Source: DATKFM01 sp963851215 (lineage in GTDB: Bacteria > Pseudomonadota > Alphaproteobacteria > Dongiales > Dongiaceae). From it: a stretch of 64,000 bases of DNA. Shown here piece by piece: positions 36,538 to 45,597 of this stretch. The position numbers and the translations under genes are program-made. Numbering within the stretch: position 1 is the first letter of the stretch; every line of letters starts with the position of its first letter. The DNA is taken from positions 310,001 through 374,000 of the forward strand of contig CAWKOG010000015.1 of NCBI GenBank assembly GCA_963851215.1, in the 5' to 3' direction. The notes under the pieces are model-generated. The model had not been told where the DNA came from. It did not search any database and saw only the letters and a program-made list of their open reading frames with translations.

Positions 36538-37101
36538 TCAGCCGGTCCGGCGCGGCCTCGAGGCGGGTCCGACCTCGGCGGTGTCGTCCCGGAATGTGGA
36601 ATGGATCAGCACCATGCTGACGGTCTCGTCATCGTCGGAAACCGGCAGCAGCAATGTGCCGACTTCGCGGAACCGGCCATCGGCGGAAAAGACCGGATCC
36701 TCGTCATAGACGAAGGAGCGGTGCTCGATGGCGAGCCGGTAGTTGAGCAGCACCTCCTCGCGCGACCGGCCCACGAAATGGGTGCTGACGTCCTTGCCCG
36801 TGGGATCGTAGCCGCGATACTCGATCTCGCGGCTGCCGACGAAGCGATAGGTCAGGTGCAGCGGGTCGTGGCGGACATCGACGATGATCAGTTCCGGCAG
36901 ATAGAGCGTCAGGTCGGCCGGTACGATATCGATCCGGGCCGGCATTCTGCGGCCCCGCCGTTTGCTGTCCCAATAGCGGAAAAATTCCGCCTGCCGGGGG
37001 TGGCAGCGGTCCAGAAACTCCTGCGTAAGACAACGGGGATAGTTGGTTGCCGTTTGACCGACACCCATTTGGTCACGCCCCGCGATGGTATCGAAAATCA
37101 T
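36538..37101 (-). CDS. PAS domain protein (copy 1)
   Basis: A 187-residue protein with a single PAS domain of the PAS_5 type common in alphaproteobacteria. Conserved stretches are CHPRQAEFFRYWDSKR, LTYRFVGSREIEYRGYDPTGKDV and GTLLLPVSDDDETV. The start at 37101 follows GAAGGGA. No output domain is present, so it may bind a small ligand or partner. The next gene upstream is a paralogue, 153 bp away. Confidence 0.82.
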   Translation of the reverse strand: MIFDTIAGRDQMGVGQTATNYPRCLTQEFLDRCHPRQAEFFRYWDSKRRGRRMPARIDIVPADLTLYLPELIIVDVRHDPLHLTYRFVGSREIEYRGYDPTGKDVSTHFVGRSREEVLLNYRLAIEHRSFVYDEDPVFSADGRFREVGTLLLPVSDDDETVSMVLIHSTFRDDTAEVGPASRPRRTG

Positions 37102-37254
37102 TGGTCCCTTCACCATGGGACTAGAATGCCATAATAGCGTATAGGGTCGCGCACTCGCCACAAGATTTCTCACAGCGCGGAAATTTCCCGATGCGCGGAA
37201 AATTTTTTCGTGATGCGCAGCAGTAGTGTGTGGGAGCGCTAAGTGGCCCCATAC

Positions 37255-37872
37255 CTAGCGCAGTTGTGCTGGCGTCTCGCTGAGCTGATGAAACGCCCTT
37301 CCGGCGGCTCTCGGCTTCGGCCGGCTGACGAAGGGGGTCAACACGCGATAGTGGTTGTAGACGATCACCATGTTGATGGTTTCGCCATCGTCGGACAGCG
37401 GCAGGAGGAGGGTGCCGGCCTCCTGGAAGCTGTGATCGGCGGAAAGCAGGCAGTCCTCGTCATAGACGAAGGACTTGCTCTGGATCACCAGCTCGTAGTT
37501 GCGCAGGACTTCCTGCTGCGACGAACCGGCGAAATGCGCGGCGACATCCTTGCCTGTCGGATCGTAGCCGCGATAGTCGACTTCCCGGGTGCCCACCAGG
37601 CGGTAGGTGAGCCGCAGCGGGTTGTAGCTGACGGCGACGAGAACGATGCCCGGCAGGAACATCTTCATCTCGGGTGGCGCCATGTCGGCGCGCGACGGCA
37701 TTCTCCGTCTGCCGCGCTTGCCGTCCCAGTAGCGGTAGAAATCGGCGATCCGCGGATGGCAGCGCTGCAGGAAATCCAGGTCGATGCTGCGCGGATACGG
37801 CCAAGCCGCGTTATCCGCGGCCGCCGTTTCGTCGATCGCCAATGCCTCTGAGCGTGCCATAGCGCCAGTCAT
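37255..37872 (-). CDS. PAS domain protein (copy 2)
   Basis: A paralogue of the preceding PAS protein with the same layout: CHPRIADFYRYWDGKR, LTYRLVGTREVDYRGYDPTGKDV and GTLLLPLSDDGETI. The two proteins share most of these blocks, pointing to a local duplication. The exact start is uncertain (ATG at 37878, 37872 or 37860). No output domain is seen. Confidence 0.82.
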   Translation of the reverse strand: MTGAMARSEALAIDETAAADNAAWPYPRSIDLDFLQRCHPRIADFYRYWDGKRGRRRMPSRADMAPPEMKMFLPGIVLVAVSYNPLRLTYRLVGTREVDYRGYDPTGKDVAAHFAGSSQQEVLRNYELVIQSKSFVYDEDCLLSADHSFQEAGTLLLPLSDDGETINMVIVYNHYRVLTPFVSRPKPRAAGRAFHQLSETPAQLR

Positions 37873-37940
37873 TAGCACGCAGCGGTTAATCCAGCGTTAT
37901 GTCCGCAACGGCGAGTTGCGCCGCCAATGGTAAAGTATTG

Positions 37941-38636
37941 TTAAGGATGCAGGGTCAATTCGCCGCTGCGCACGTCATAGCCGCTGAGGCGCGACAGGAA
38001 GCTCATGCCGAGGAGCGACTGGCTCATCTCGGCCTCGTTCACTTCGGCGGCCACTTCGTTCAAGCGGAGATTACCCAGCACGATATTGCGCAGTTTGACT
38101 GGAGCGCCCCGCACCATGCCGTTGGCCGTCTCCGCGAAGCTGGTATAGCTGAGGCCATCGAGATCGAATCCGATGCGCCGGGCGTCCGCGGGCGACAGCA
38201 CCACCATCGTTGCGCCGGTATCCACCAGGAACAGGACGGGCGTGCCCTCGACCGCCGCTTCGACATAGAAATGGCCGTCCTGCGAGGCTTTGAACGTCTG
38301 CGAACCGTCCGGATTGGCCATGCCGGCGCTTGGCATCAGCTCGCCGCTGACCCGGCGGCCGACGTCCTGGAACACGTCGCGGTAGCTGTAGCCGACGATC
38401 AGGGTGACGAAGAGGCCGCCCCAGACGAGAAGGTCGCGAATGGCGCGGGTGGGACGCTGGCGCACCACGAGGAAGCTGCCGCCGCCGGCGATGAAGAGCC
38501 AGAGCAGCAGATAAACAAGCCGATAGGAATTGTCTTCGTTCTCGAGCGCCCAGGGGAAACGACTATTGAGCACCAGCACCAGGGCGGTGGCGGCGACAGC
38601 GGCAAGCAGCAGAAGGAACGTCGAACTGCGTTTCAT
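37941..38636 (-). CDS. TIGR02281-type retropepsin-like aspartic protease
   Basis: A 231-residue inner-membrane protein. Three hydrophobic segments at about 5-22, 40-57 and 68-86 precede a periplasmic retropepsin-like domain with the active-site DTGAT in FLVDTGATMVVLS. The C-terminal LLGMSFLSRLSGYDVRSGELTL closes the family signature. One Asp per chain means that a dimer is needed. Clan AA proteases of this type are conserved in alphaproteobacteria; the substrate is not known. Confidence 0.9.
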   Translation of the reverse strand: MKRSSTFLLLLAAVAATALVLVLNSRFPWALENEDNSYRLVYLLLWLFIAGGGSFLVVRQRPTRAIRDLLVWGGLFVTLIVGYSYRDVFQDVGRRVSGELMPSAGMANPDGSQTFKASQDGHFYVEAAVEGTPVLFLVDTGATMVVLSPADARRIGFDLDGLSYTSFAETANGMVRGAPVKLRNIVLGNLRLNEVAAEVNEAEMSQSLLGMSFLSRLSGYDVRSGELTLHP

Positions 38637-38772
38637 GGCCTGAGCGAATTTCCGATTTCATCCCGGGGTGGGAGCGACGGGCGAATCAGCTAAGTTGAAG
38701 AAAGTTACCAGTTTATTAGCGCGCCCGCGACGTCGGGCTCGGTCGCATCAACCAGGGACTCCCTGAACCGTC

Positions 38773-39639
38773 ATGAATCTGCTGGATCGCATCCGCATTT
38801 GCCATCGCCGGGACATGGCGAAGTATCGTCCGTTTCTTGCAGATGGTGAGAGCATCGGCTGGATCAATCGGGATCTGGCCGAGCGGTTGCGGGGGTTTCC
38901 CCGCGTCTTTTGCGCGGTTGAGGATGGCGTGGAACTGATCCCCCGGGGGTACGAGGCGCGAACCGCCGCCATGGCCGATGTGGTCACGACACTGCGGGAC
39001 GAAGGGCTGGTTACCGGATGGCGCGACGAGTCCTTTCCGGTATCGATCTCGTTCTATGCGTCTCCGCTCTTCGCCATCGAGCGCGCGGCGGTGAAGGCGT
39101 TCGGCATCCGCTACTACTGCGTGCAGTTGAACGGGCTGGTCGGCGCCGGCGAACGCCAGCAGATGTGGATCGGCCGCCGGGCGGTGAGCAAGCCGATCGG
39201 CCCCGGCAAGCTCGATCAGATCGTCGGTGGCGGCGTGCCTCTGGGCTATTCGCTGGCCGAAGCCCTGGTCAAGGAATGCGCCGAGGAGGCCGGCATGCCG
39301 GCGGCGCTTGCCGGCCGCGCGCATCCTGTGGGCGCGATGACCATCCTGGCGGAAGAGGAGGGCGGCCTCTGGCATGAGACGCTGTTCAACTACGACCTGA
39401 CGCTGCCCGATGGCTTCGTGCCGAAGAACACCGATGGCGAAGTGGAGTCGTTCGAACTGATGTCCGTCGCCGAGGTGCGGCAGCGGTTGGAAGCCAGCGA
39501 TGATTTTCTGTTCGATGTGGTGCCGCTGCTGGCCGATTGCCTGATGCGCCATGGGCATCTGTCCGCTGATGATCCGGATTATGTGGCCCTGGCGGAACTG
39601 CTGGCGGCGGAACCGAACCTGGCCGGACCCGGTTTGTGA
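38773..39639 (+). CDS. DUF4743/NUDIX hydrolase (copy 1)
   Basis: A 288-residue protein. The N-terminal DUF4743 domain (about 1-115) is followed by a NUDIX domain. The NUDIX box runs from GGGVPLGYSLAEALVKECAEEAG, close to the GX5EX7REUXEEXGU consensus with KE replacing RE. This architecture is shared with the NUDIX part of fungal thiamine pyrophosphokinase Tnr3, which acts on oxidised thiamine diphosphates; the activity here is not proven. A similar gene begins 4 bp after the stop. Confidence 0.85.
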   Translation: MNLLDRIRICHRRDMAKYRPFLADGESIGWINRDLAERLRGFPRVFCAVEDGVELIPRGYEARTAAMADVVTTLRDEGLVTGWRDESFPVSISFYASPLFAIERAAVKAFGIRYYCVQLNGLVGAGERQQMWIGRRAVSKPIGPGKLDQIVGGGVPLGYSLAEALVKECAEEAGMPAALAGRAHPVGAMTILAEEEGGLWHETLFNYDLTLPDGFVPKNTDGEVESFELMSVAEVRQRLEASDDFLFDVVPLLADCLMRHGHLSADDPDYVALAELLAAEPNLAGPGL

Positions 39640-39643
39640 CGGC

Positions 39644-40516
39644 ATGAGCCTGCTGGATCATATCCGCCTGCATCAGCGCCGGGACATGGCACGCTTTCGC
39701 CCGTTTATAGCGGGCGAGGCCCAGGTCGGCTGGGTGCGCCATGAGATGGCGCGGCAGTTGGCCCGCTATGACGACGTCTTTGCAGTCGATGACCGGGCGG
39801 TTCGGTTGCAACCCTCGCTCGCGGATTTCGACTCGCGCAGCCGCGCGATGGCGGAAGTCGCTGCGCGGCTGGTGGAGGCCGGAATCTTTCGAAAAATGCG
39901 GGGCGAGGATTTTCCTGTCATGGCCGAATTCGGGCGGCCGCCGCTGTTCAAGATCGACCGCATCGCCGTGCCGGCCTTCGGCGTGAAGGCGAGCGGCGTG
40001 CATATGAACGGGTTTGTGCGCAAGAACGACGGTCTGCATCTTTGGATCGGCCGGCGGGCGAAGGATAAGTCGGTCTCGCCGGGCAAGCTGGATCACCTGG
40101 TGGCGGGCGGCCAGCCCCATGGCCTCTCCATCCGCGAGAACCTGATCAAGGAATGCGCCGAGGAAGCCGCCATTCCCGAGCAACTCGCGGCACAGGCCCG
40201 CGCGACGGGGATCGTGTCCTATGTGATGGAGTGGGAGGCCGGACTTCGAGACGATGTGCTGTATGTCTTCGACTTGGAGCTGCCGCCGGATTTCACGCCG
40301 CGCAACACCGACGGCGAGATCGAAGAATTCATTCTCTGGCCGGCGGCGCGCGTGCTGCGGGAGATCGAGACGACCGACAACTTCAAATTCAACGTGAACC
40401 TGGTGCTGATCGATTTCCTGGTCCGTCACGGCATCATCGGGCCGGAGCGGCCGGACTATCTGGACTTACTTGCCGGGCTCCGTCACGGCGATCCCGGCCC
40501 CGGCAGTACTAGATGA
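39644..40516 (+). CDS. DUF4743/NUDIX hydrolase (copy 2)
   Basis: A 290-residue paralogue of the gene before it. The ATG at 39644 gives MSLLDHIRLHQRRDMARFRPF, aligned with MNLLDRIRICHRRDMAKYRPF in copy 1. The NUDIX box is GGQPHGLSIRENLIKECAEEA. The region after it, LPPDFTPRNTDGEIEEF, also matches copy 1. The pair probably arose by tandem duplication and is translated as one unit. The 3' end overlaps terC on the other strand by 8 bp. Confidence 0.85.
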   Translation: MSLLDHIRLHQRRDMARFRPFIAGEAQVGWVRHEMARQLARYDDVFAVDDRAVRLQPSLADFDSRSRAMAEVAARLVEAGIFRKMRGEDFPVMAEFGRPPLFKIDRIAVPAFGVKASGVHMNGFVRKNDGLHLWIGRRAKDKSVSPGKLDHLVAGGQPHGLSIRENLIKECAEEAAIPEQLAAQARATGIVSYVMEWEAGLRDDVLYVFDLELPPDFTPRNTDGEIEEFILWPAARVLREIETTDNFKFNVNLVLIDFLVRHGIIGPERPDYLDLLAGLRHGDPGPGSTR

Positions 40517-41207
40517 GCCCTGTGACAATGTCGGCGTCGATAACTTCATGGGTGCCATCCCAGATCATCTGCAGCGCGACATAGAGGATGATGAGCAGGC
40601 CGATATAGGCGATCCAGTGATAGCGCTTGAGCAAGCCCGCGATGAAAGTCGCGGCGGCGCCCATGAACGCTACCGATAATGCGAGACCCACCACCAGAAC
40701 CCAGGTCGGATGATCCTTCGCCATGCCGCCGACGGCCAGCACGTTGTCGAGCGACATGGAGACGTCGGCGATGATGATCTGTACGACGGCCTGCGTGAAA
40801 GTCTTGACCGGCTGACCGGCCCGACCGTCGATGCGGGCGGGCGCCGGCCGTCGGTTCAGCGGATCGTCAGCCGTCGGCAGTACATTGCCGAACTCCGCTT
40901 CGAGGTCATGCACCGCGCTCGCTTGATGGCTTTGCGCCCGCAATTCGCGCCAGAGCTTCCAGCAGACCCAGAGGAGCAGGATACCGCCAGCCAGCGTCAA
41001 TCCGATGATGTTCAGGAGAATAGTAACAGTGCCTGCAAAGGCGATGCGCAACACGGTCGCGGCGATGATGCCGATGACAATGACTTTGGTCCGCTGTTCC
41101 TTCGGCAGACCGGCCGCAGCCATGCCGACGACAATGGCGTTGTCACCGGCGAGGACGAGGTCAATCCAGATTATCCCGAGAAGGGCGGTCAGAAGCTCAG
41201 CGGACAA
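40509..41207 (-). CDS. TerC family membrane protein
   Basis: A 232-residue integral membrane protein of the TerC/YjbE type with about seven helices. The conserved metal-site motifs are IDLVLAGDNAIVVGMAA near the N-terminus and IADVSMSLDNVLAVGGMA in the middle. Members export Mn2+ or help load metal onto secreted proteins. A yybP-ykoY (Mn2+) riboswitch was looked for upstream and not seen, because gluQRS ends only 32 bp away. It is probably co-transcribed with gluQRS. Confidence 0.9.
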   Translation of the reverse strand: MSAELLTALLGIIWIDLVLAGDNAIVVGMAAAGLPKEQRTKVIVIGIIAATVLRIAFAGTVTILLNIIGLTLAGGILLLWVCWKLWRELRAQSHQASAVHDLEAEFGNVLPTADDPLNRRPAPARIDGRAGQPVKTFTQAVVQIIIADVSMSLDNVLAVGGMAKDHPTWVLVVGLALSVAFMGAAATFIAGLLKRYHWIAYIGLLIILYVALQMIWDGTHEVIDADIVTGLI

Positions 41208-41239
41208 GGCAAACCTGTGCTATCGGCGGGAACCAATGT

Positions 41240-42104
41240 CTACCTTGGCCCATCTGGGGATGGCCAGACCGGAAATCCAGCCCTTTTCCGGACTTCGGCC
41301 GCAGAAAAACCATCTGTTCGCATCTGCCGCAAGGCCAGGGCGCCATCGCGCTTGGAGAGGCGCTCGCCCTGTTCATTCTTCAGTAAGGGATGGTGCCGAT
41401 AGGCGGGCTCCGGCAGGCCGAGCAGCGCCTGGAGCAGGCGGTGCAGATGGGTGGCATGAAACAAATCCTGGCCCCGTGGTCACTAGGGTAACGCCCTGGA
41501 TGCCGTCATCCACGGTGACCGCCAGATGGTAGCTGGTGGCCACATCCTTGCGGGCCAGCACGGCATCGCCCAGCAACAGGGGATCGACGACCACTTGACC
41601 CGTGGGCTGTTCTTGCCAGGTCAAGGGACCGGTGAGGGTTGCTGCATGAGCGGCGTCAATTCTCAATGCATAGGGATCGCCGCGATCAATGCGCTCGGCC
41701 CGCACCGCCGGCGACAGTCCGCGGCAGGTCCCGGGATAGAGCGGCCCCTCGGGTCCGTGGGGCGCATGGGCCGCCGCCGCGATCTCGGCCTCGATTTCCT
41801 TGCGGCTGCAGAAGCAGGGATAGATGACATCCAGGGCCTCGAGGCGTTGAAGCGCTGAACGATAATCGGCCATATGTTCCGATTGCCGGCGCACGGGCCG
41901 TTCCCAATCGAGACCCAGCCAAGCCAGGTCCTCATAGATCGCCGCTTCGAAGGAGGGACGGCAGCGTTGAGTATCAATGTCCTCGATGCGCAGGAGAAAG
42001 CGTCCTCCGGCGCGCTTCGCCGCTGTCCAACCGCTAAGCGCGGACGCCGCGTGACCGAGATGCAGGAATCCAGTGGGGCTGGGTGCAAAGCGCGTGACGA
42101 TCAT
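41240..42104 (-). CDS. gluQRS: glutamyl-Q tRNA(Asp) synthetase, frameshifted
   Basis: GluQ-RS charges glutamate onto queuosine in tRNA(Asp). It is a shortened GluRS lacking the anticodon-binding domain, about 290 residues. The HIGH-type motif is HLGH in FAPSPTGFLHLGHA and the KMSKS equivalent is RLSKRDG. Near 41475 the frame breaks in ACGGGGCC: with three instead of four G residues, VTLVTTG continues into QDLFHATHLHRLLQALLG. The KMSKS loop lies after the break. The start at 42104 (MIVTRFAPSP) fits the family. Confidence 0.85.
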
Positions 42105-42263
42105 GCTCTGAGGGCGTGCCGGCGTTTCATGGGTCGATGATCGCAACTTGCCGCTCGCCTCCGTGGCCGGCAAGAAGCTTCAGCAATGCGGAAGTCCGGT
42201 TGGCAGGTCGCCGCCGAATCCGATATGGGGATGATCGTGGGTGCGATGACAATGAAAGCCTGA

Positions 42264-42935
42264 ATGATGGCTGCGCTGATGAGCATATCCGGGCCGACCT
42301 ACGGTCCCGCCGCTGCCGGTGCGCCGCGGCAACTCGTGGTCCTGCTCCATGGCTACGGGTCCGACGGGCATGACCTGCTCGGCTTGGCGCCCCATTGGGC
42401 GCAGATGTTGCCGCGCGCGGAGTTCATATCGCCGAACGCCCCCTTTCCCTGTGAGCTTGCGCCCTATGGCCGGCAATGGTTCGGCTTCGAGGGCCGCGAT
42501 GCGCAGATGATCCTGGGCGAGGCGCAGACCGCGGCGGCGATCCTCAACGGCTTCATCGACGAACAGCTCGCCAAGCGCGGCCTGGATGAATCGGCGCTGG
42601 CGCTGGTGGGGTTCTCCCAGGGCACGATGATGTCGCTGCATGTGGCGCTGCGGCGTCAGAGACCGGCGGCGGCGGTGGTCGGCTATTCGGGCCGGCTGAT
42701 CGCGCCCGATCTCCTGCCGCAGGAGATCAAGTCCCGGCCGCGCATTCTCTTGGTGCATGGCGATGCGGATCCGGTGGTGCCGTTCCAGTCGCTGCGGGAA
42801 GCCGTAAACGTCCTGGAGCTCGTGGGCATCGAGGTCACGGCCGAGCGGCGGCCCCGTTTGGCCCACGCCATCGATGAAGAAGGGCTGGAATTGGGCGGCC
42901 ATTTCCTGGCCGGGGCCTTCGCGTCTGGCGCCTAA
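42264..42935 (+). CDS. phospholipase/carboxylesterase family hydrolase
   Basis: A 223-residue alpha/beta hydrolase of the YpfH/esterase type. The oxyanion region is LLHGYGSDGHDL, the nucleophile Ser sits in GFSQG, the Asp in HGDADPVVP, and the His in RLAHAIDEEGL. No signal peptide is seen, so it is cytoplasmic. It probably cleaves short acyl esters. The start could also be the ATG at 42279. Confidence 0.9.
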   Translation: MMAALMSISGPTYGPAAAGAPRQLVVLLHGYGSDGHDLLGLAPHWAQMLPRAEFISPNAPFPCELAPYGRQWFGFEGRDAQMILGEAQTAAAILNGFIDEQLAKRGLDESALALVGFSQGTMMSLHVALRRQRPAAAVVGYSGRLIAPDLLPQEIKSRPRILLVHGDADPVVPFQSLREAVNVLELVGIEVTAERRPRLAHAIDEEGLELGGHFLAGAFASGA

Positions 42936-43084
42936 GCGGTTGTCCTGCGGGCTAAATCCCGGAAATTCCACAATGTAAATAATCCGGTAACCGATTTACG
43001 GCATTTTGACCGAAATCGTGTCTTGGGATATATGAACGCCATGCGCGAGCATAGACACAGGCCGAGTTGATCCGGGGGACAATC

Positions 43085-43648
43085 TTGACGGCATCGCCCG
43101 AAAGTTGTCCCGCGCTGGTTCTCAATGCCGATTTTCGGCCGTTGAGTTACTTCCCCCTTTCCCTGTGGCCATGGCAGGAAACGGTGAAAGCCGTGTTCCT
43201 GGACCGCGTCAACATCGTCTCGGAATATGACCGGGTGGTGCGCAGTCCGAATTTCCACATGCGGCTGCCCAGCGTCATCGCGCTGAAGGAGTTCATTCCG
43301 CAGGCGCGCCGTCCCGCCTTCACGCGGTTCAACGTGTTCCTGCGCGACTGCTTCTGCTGCCAGTATTGCGGCAAGACCCATGGCGCGCCGGACCTGACCT
43401 TCGATCACATGATCCCGCGCTCCCGCGGCGGCCGCACCTGCTGGGAGAATGTGGTCACCGCCTGCCAGACCTGCAATCTGCTGAAGGGGCATCACATGCC
43501 CCATGAAGTGCGGATGTATCCGAAGCAGCGGCCGTTCCAGCCGACGACGTTCGAGCTGCAGGAAAACGGACGGGGCTTCCCGCCGAACTACTTGCATGAG
43601 AGCTGGCGCGATTTCCTGTACTGGGACACGGAACTGGAACAGAGCTAG
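43085..43648 (+). CDS. HNH endonuclease family protein
   Basis: A 187-residue protein of the HNH family conserved in alphaproteobacteria and cyanobacteria. Two zinc knuckles (CQYCGK and CQTCN) flank the HNH core FDHMIPRSRGGRTCWENV. A TTG at 43085 is preferred because GGGGGAC lies just upstream; the frame is open from 43067. The biological role of this housekeeping HNH family is not established. It converges on coq7. Confidence 0.88.
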   Translation: MTASPESCPALVLNADFRPLSYFPLSLWPWQETVKAVFLDRVNIVSEYDRVVRSPNFHMRLPSVIALKEFIPQARRPAFTRFNVFLRDCFCCQYCGKTHGAPDLTFDHMIPRSRGGRTCWENVVTACQTCNLLKGHHMPHEVRMYPKQRPFQPTTFELQENGRGFPPNYLHESWRDFLYWDTELEQS

Positions 43649-43665
43649 TCGGGCGGCGCTTGGCG

Positions 43666-44217
43666 CTACACCCGTTCGGCGAGCCAGATCGCCAGCCGCG
43701 AACCGGCCTTGATCGCGCCTTTCAGGATCTCATAGCCCGGCGCCCGTTCCGCGCCTTCGGCGAGGCCGGTATCCCGGTGCTCCACCTCTTCGCGGCGGAA
43801 TTCCTCGATCAGGCCCTTCAATTCCGGTTCGTCTTTCCCGAGGGATTCGGATTGGCGCGCATAATGCTCGTCGATCACTTCCTCCACCGCCACCGTGCAG
43901 GCCATGGCGGCCTCGCGGCCCAGCAGCGCCGTCGCTGCGCCCAGCGCATAGCCGGCCACATGCCAGACCGGATGCAGCGCCGACGGCCGCACCCGCCGCT
44001 CGCCGATCAGCTTGTTGAAGGCGTCCAGGTGCCGCTGCTCCTGCTGCGCCATATGGCGGATAGGTGCCGCGTCAGGCCGGTGACCGAGCACCGCGAGCTG
44101 GCCCTCATAGATGCGCTTGGCGCCGTATTCGCCCGCATGGTCGACACGGATGATGCGCGCGGTCATCTCGTCGCGGCTGAGATCGCCGGGCAGTTCCTTG
44201 GGCGCGCTGTTTCTCAT
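43666..44217 (-). CDS. coq7: 3-demethoxyubiquinol 3-hydroxylase
   Basis: Coq7 is a di-iron monooxygenase that hydroxylates demethoxyubiquinol in ubiquinone synthesis. The ligand motifs are the first Glu in HAGEYGAKR, EQRH in MAQQEQRHLDAF, and the EEVIDEHY and REEVEHRDTG stretches. The 183-residue length is the short alphaproteobacterial form. Its start overlaps the dsbB stop by 4 bp, so both are translated together. It shows that the organism makes ubiquinone. Confidence 0.95.
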   Translation of the reverse strand: MRNSAPKELPGDLSRDEMTARIIRVDHAGEYGAKRIYEGQLAVLGHRPDAAPIRHMAQQEQRHLDAFNKLIGERRVRPSALHPVWHVAGYALGAATALLGREAAMACTVAVEEVIDEHYARQSESLGKDEPELKGLIEEFRREEVEHRDTGLAEGAERAPGYEILKGAIKAGSRLAIWLAERV

Positions 44218-44711
44218 CGCGTCGACCTAGACAAGCGGAACGCTAGAATCACAGAGATCAATCCCGCAGCCACGGCATAGAGGAAATTGTAGCCGGCCAT
44301 GGAAATTCCGAACATGGTCCAGGCCGGTATGTCGCAGGGGACGACGGGCTGCTCTTGCAGAATTTTCTTCAATTCCTCGAGGCTAAGATTGGGATCGATC
44401 AGGCTACTGCATTCGGCGGTGCCTGCCCACCAATGCTGCTCGACGCCGACATGGAACGCGGCGATGCCGGCGTCCGCGAACAATGCAATCGCCGCCAGAA
44501 GCGTCAGGCCCGCGGCCACTTTGGGTTGGCGCCATGCCAGCAGCGCCAGCAAGCCGAGGCCGATGACGACGCCATAGGGATAGCGCTGATAGATACAGAG
44601 CACGCAGGGTTGTAGGCCGCCGATGTACTGTGACGCGAATGCAGCGCCAAGGCTCAGGACGCCGATGGCGATCAGGAACAGGGCGGTGCGGATCGAGAGG
44701 GCTGCGGGCAT
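44214..44711 (-). CDS. dsbB: disulfide bond formation protein B
   Basis: A four-helix membrane protein that reoxidises DsbA with quinone. The redox pairs are Cys36-Cys39 (QPCVLCIYQRYPY) and Cys101-Cys126 in the second periplasmic loop. At 165 residues it has the normal length. It is followed by coq7 with a 4-bp overlap, which places a quinone-using oxidase and a quinone-synthesis enzyme in one operon. Confidence 0.93.
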   Translation of the reverse strand: MPAALSIRTALFLIAIGVLSLGAAFASQYIGGLQPCVLCIYQRYPYGVVIGLGLLALLAWRQPKVAAGLTLLAAIALFADAGIAAFHVGVEQHWWAGTAECSSLIDPNLSLEELKKILQEQPVVPCDIPAWTMFGISMAGYNFLYAVAAGLISVILAFRLSRSTR

Positions 44712-44762
44712 GGGAAGAATGTTACTCGAACTGCTTAGACATAGGGATCAAAGACGGCAGCC

Positions 44763-45344
44763 TCAAGGCAGGTAGCGCAGCGCAACGAAGCCGCCGACGA
44801 CCAGCAGCACGAATGCCGTGGTCACCAGCGTCAGGCGTCTTTCGATGAATTCCCGGACCGGCTCGCCATAGCGGCGCAGCAATGCCGCTACGATGAAGAA
44901 CCGTCCGCCGCGCGTGATGATCGAGGCGATCAGGAACAGACCGATGCTGTAGTGGGCGACACCGCAGGCGATGGTGACGATCTTGTAGGGGATCGGCGTC
45001 AAGCCTTTGACCAGGATGATCCAGAATCCATACTCGTTGAACTGCGTGCGGAATGTGGCGACGCCTTCCTGCAGCCCGTAGAAATCGATCAGCCATTGTC
45101 CGACGGTCTCATAGAGATAATAGCCGATGGCGTAACCGAAGAGTCCGCCGATCACGGATGAAACCATGGCCACGGTGGCGATGCGCCAGGCTTTCTGCGG
45201 CTGGGCCAGCACCATGGGGATGATCATGGCGTCCGGCGGTATGGGGAAGAACGAACTTTCGGCAAAGGACACGGCGGCCAGGGCCGGCATCGCCCGGGGA
45301 CTGCCCGACAGCTTGATGATCCAGTCGTAAAGGCGCCTCAGCAT
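44763..45344 (-). CDS. DedA/YqaA family membrane protein
   Basis: A 193-residue membrane protein with the SNARE-associated/DedA fold (FAESSFFPIPPDAM, then VKGLTPIPYKIVTIACG). The start at 45344 (MLRRLYDWII) is chosen because codons further upstream read antisense through the tRNA. Family members act as lipid carriers that flip undecaprenyl phosphate or phospholipids; a specific role is not known here. It is 51 bp upstream of dsbB in the same direction. Confidence 0.9.
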   Translation of the reverse strand: MLRRLYDWIIKLSGSPRAMPALAAVSFAESSFFPIPPDAMIIPMVLAQPQKAWRIATVAMVSSVIGGLFGYAIGYYLYETVGQWLIDFYGLQEGVATFRTQFNEYGFWIILVKGLTPIPYKIVTIACGVAHYSIGLFLIASIITRGGRFFIVAALLRRYGEPVREFIERRLTLVTTAFVLLVVGGFVALRYLP

Positions 45345-45510
45345 TGCGGAAAGACGCTGCCCCCTGCCATGGCGCTCCCTTATCAGGTGCGGCGGCGGCG
45401 GGCAAATCTCCGGCCCCCCGCAGGTTCCGGGAACGGCGTTGCGCCAGGCAAAAGGATTGCTATGATCCGCCGCCTTTCCGGCCGCCCGAGGTCCGGAATG
45501 CTGCCCCAGG

Positions 45511-45597
45511 GCCCCTGTGGCGGAATTGGTAGACGCGGCAGACTCAAAATCTGTTGTTCGCAAGAGCGTGCTGGTTCGAGTCCGGCCAGGGGCACCA
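45511..45597 (+). tRNA. tRNA-Leu(CAA)
   Basis: Full cloverleaf with acceptor stem GCCCCTG/CAGGGGC, D-loop region GGAATTGGTAGAC, anticodon loop CTCAAAA (anticodon CAA, for UUG), a long variable arm as in class II tRNAs, T-arm GGTTCGAGTCC and an encoded CCA end. It is divergent from the DedA gene and borders the phosphonate region. Confidence 0.97.

Noticed and set aside
40509..41240. Mn2+ (yybP-ykoY) riboswitch before terC
   Set aside because: Only 32 bp separate it from gluQRS and no aptamer-like sequence is visible.
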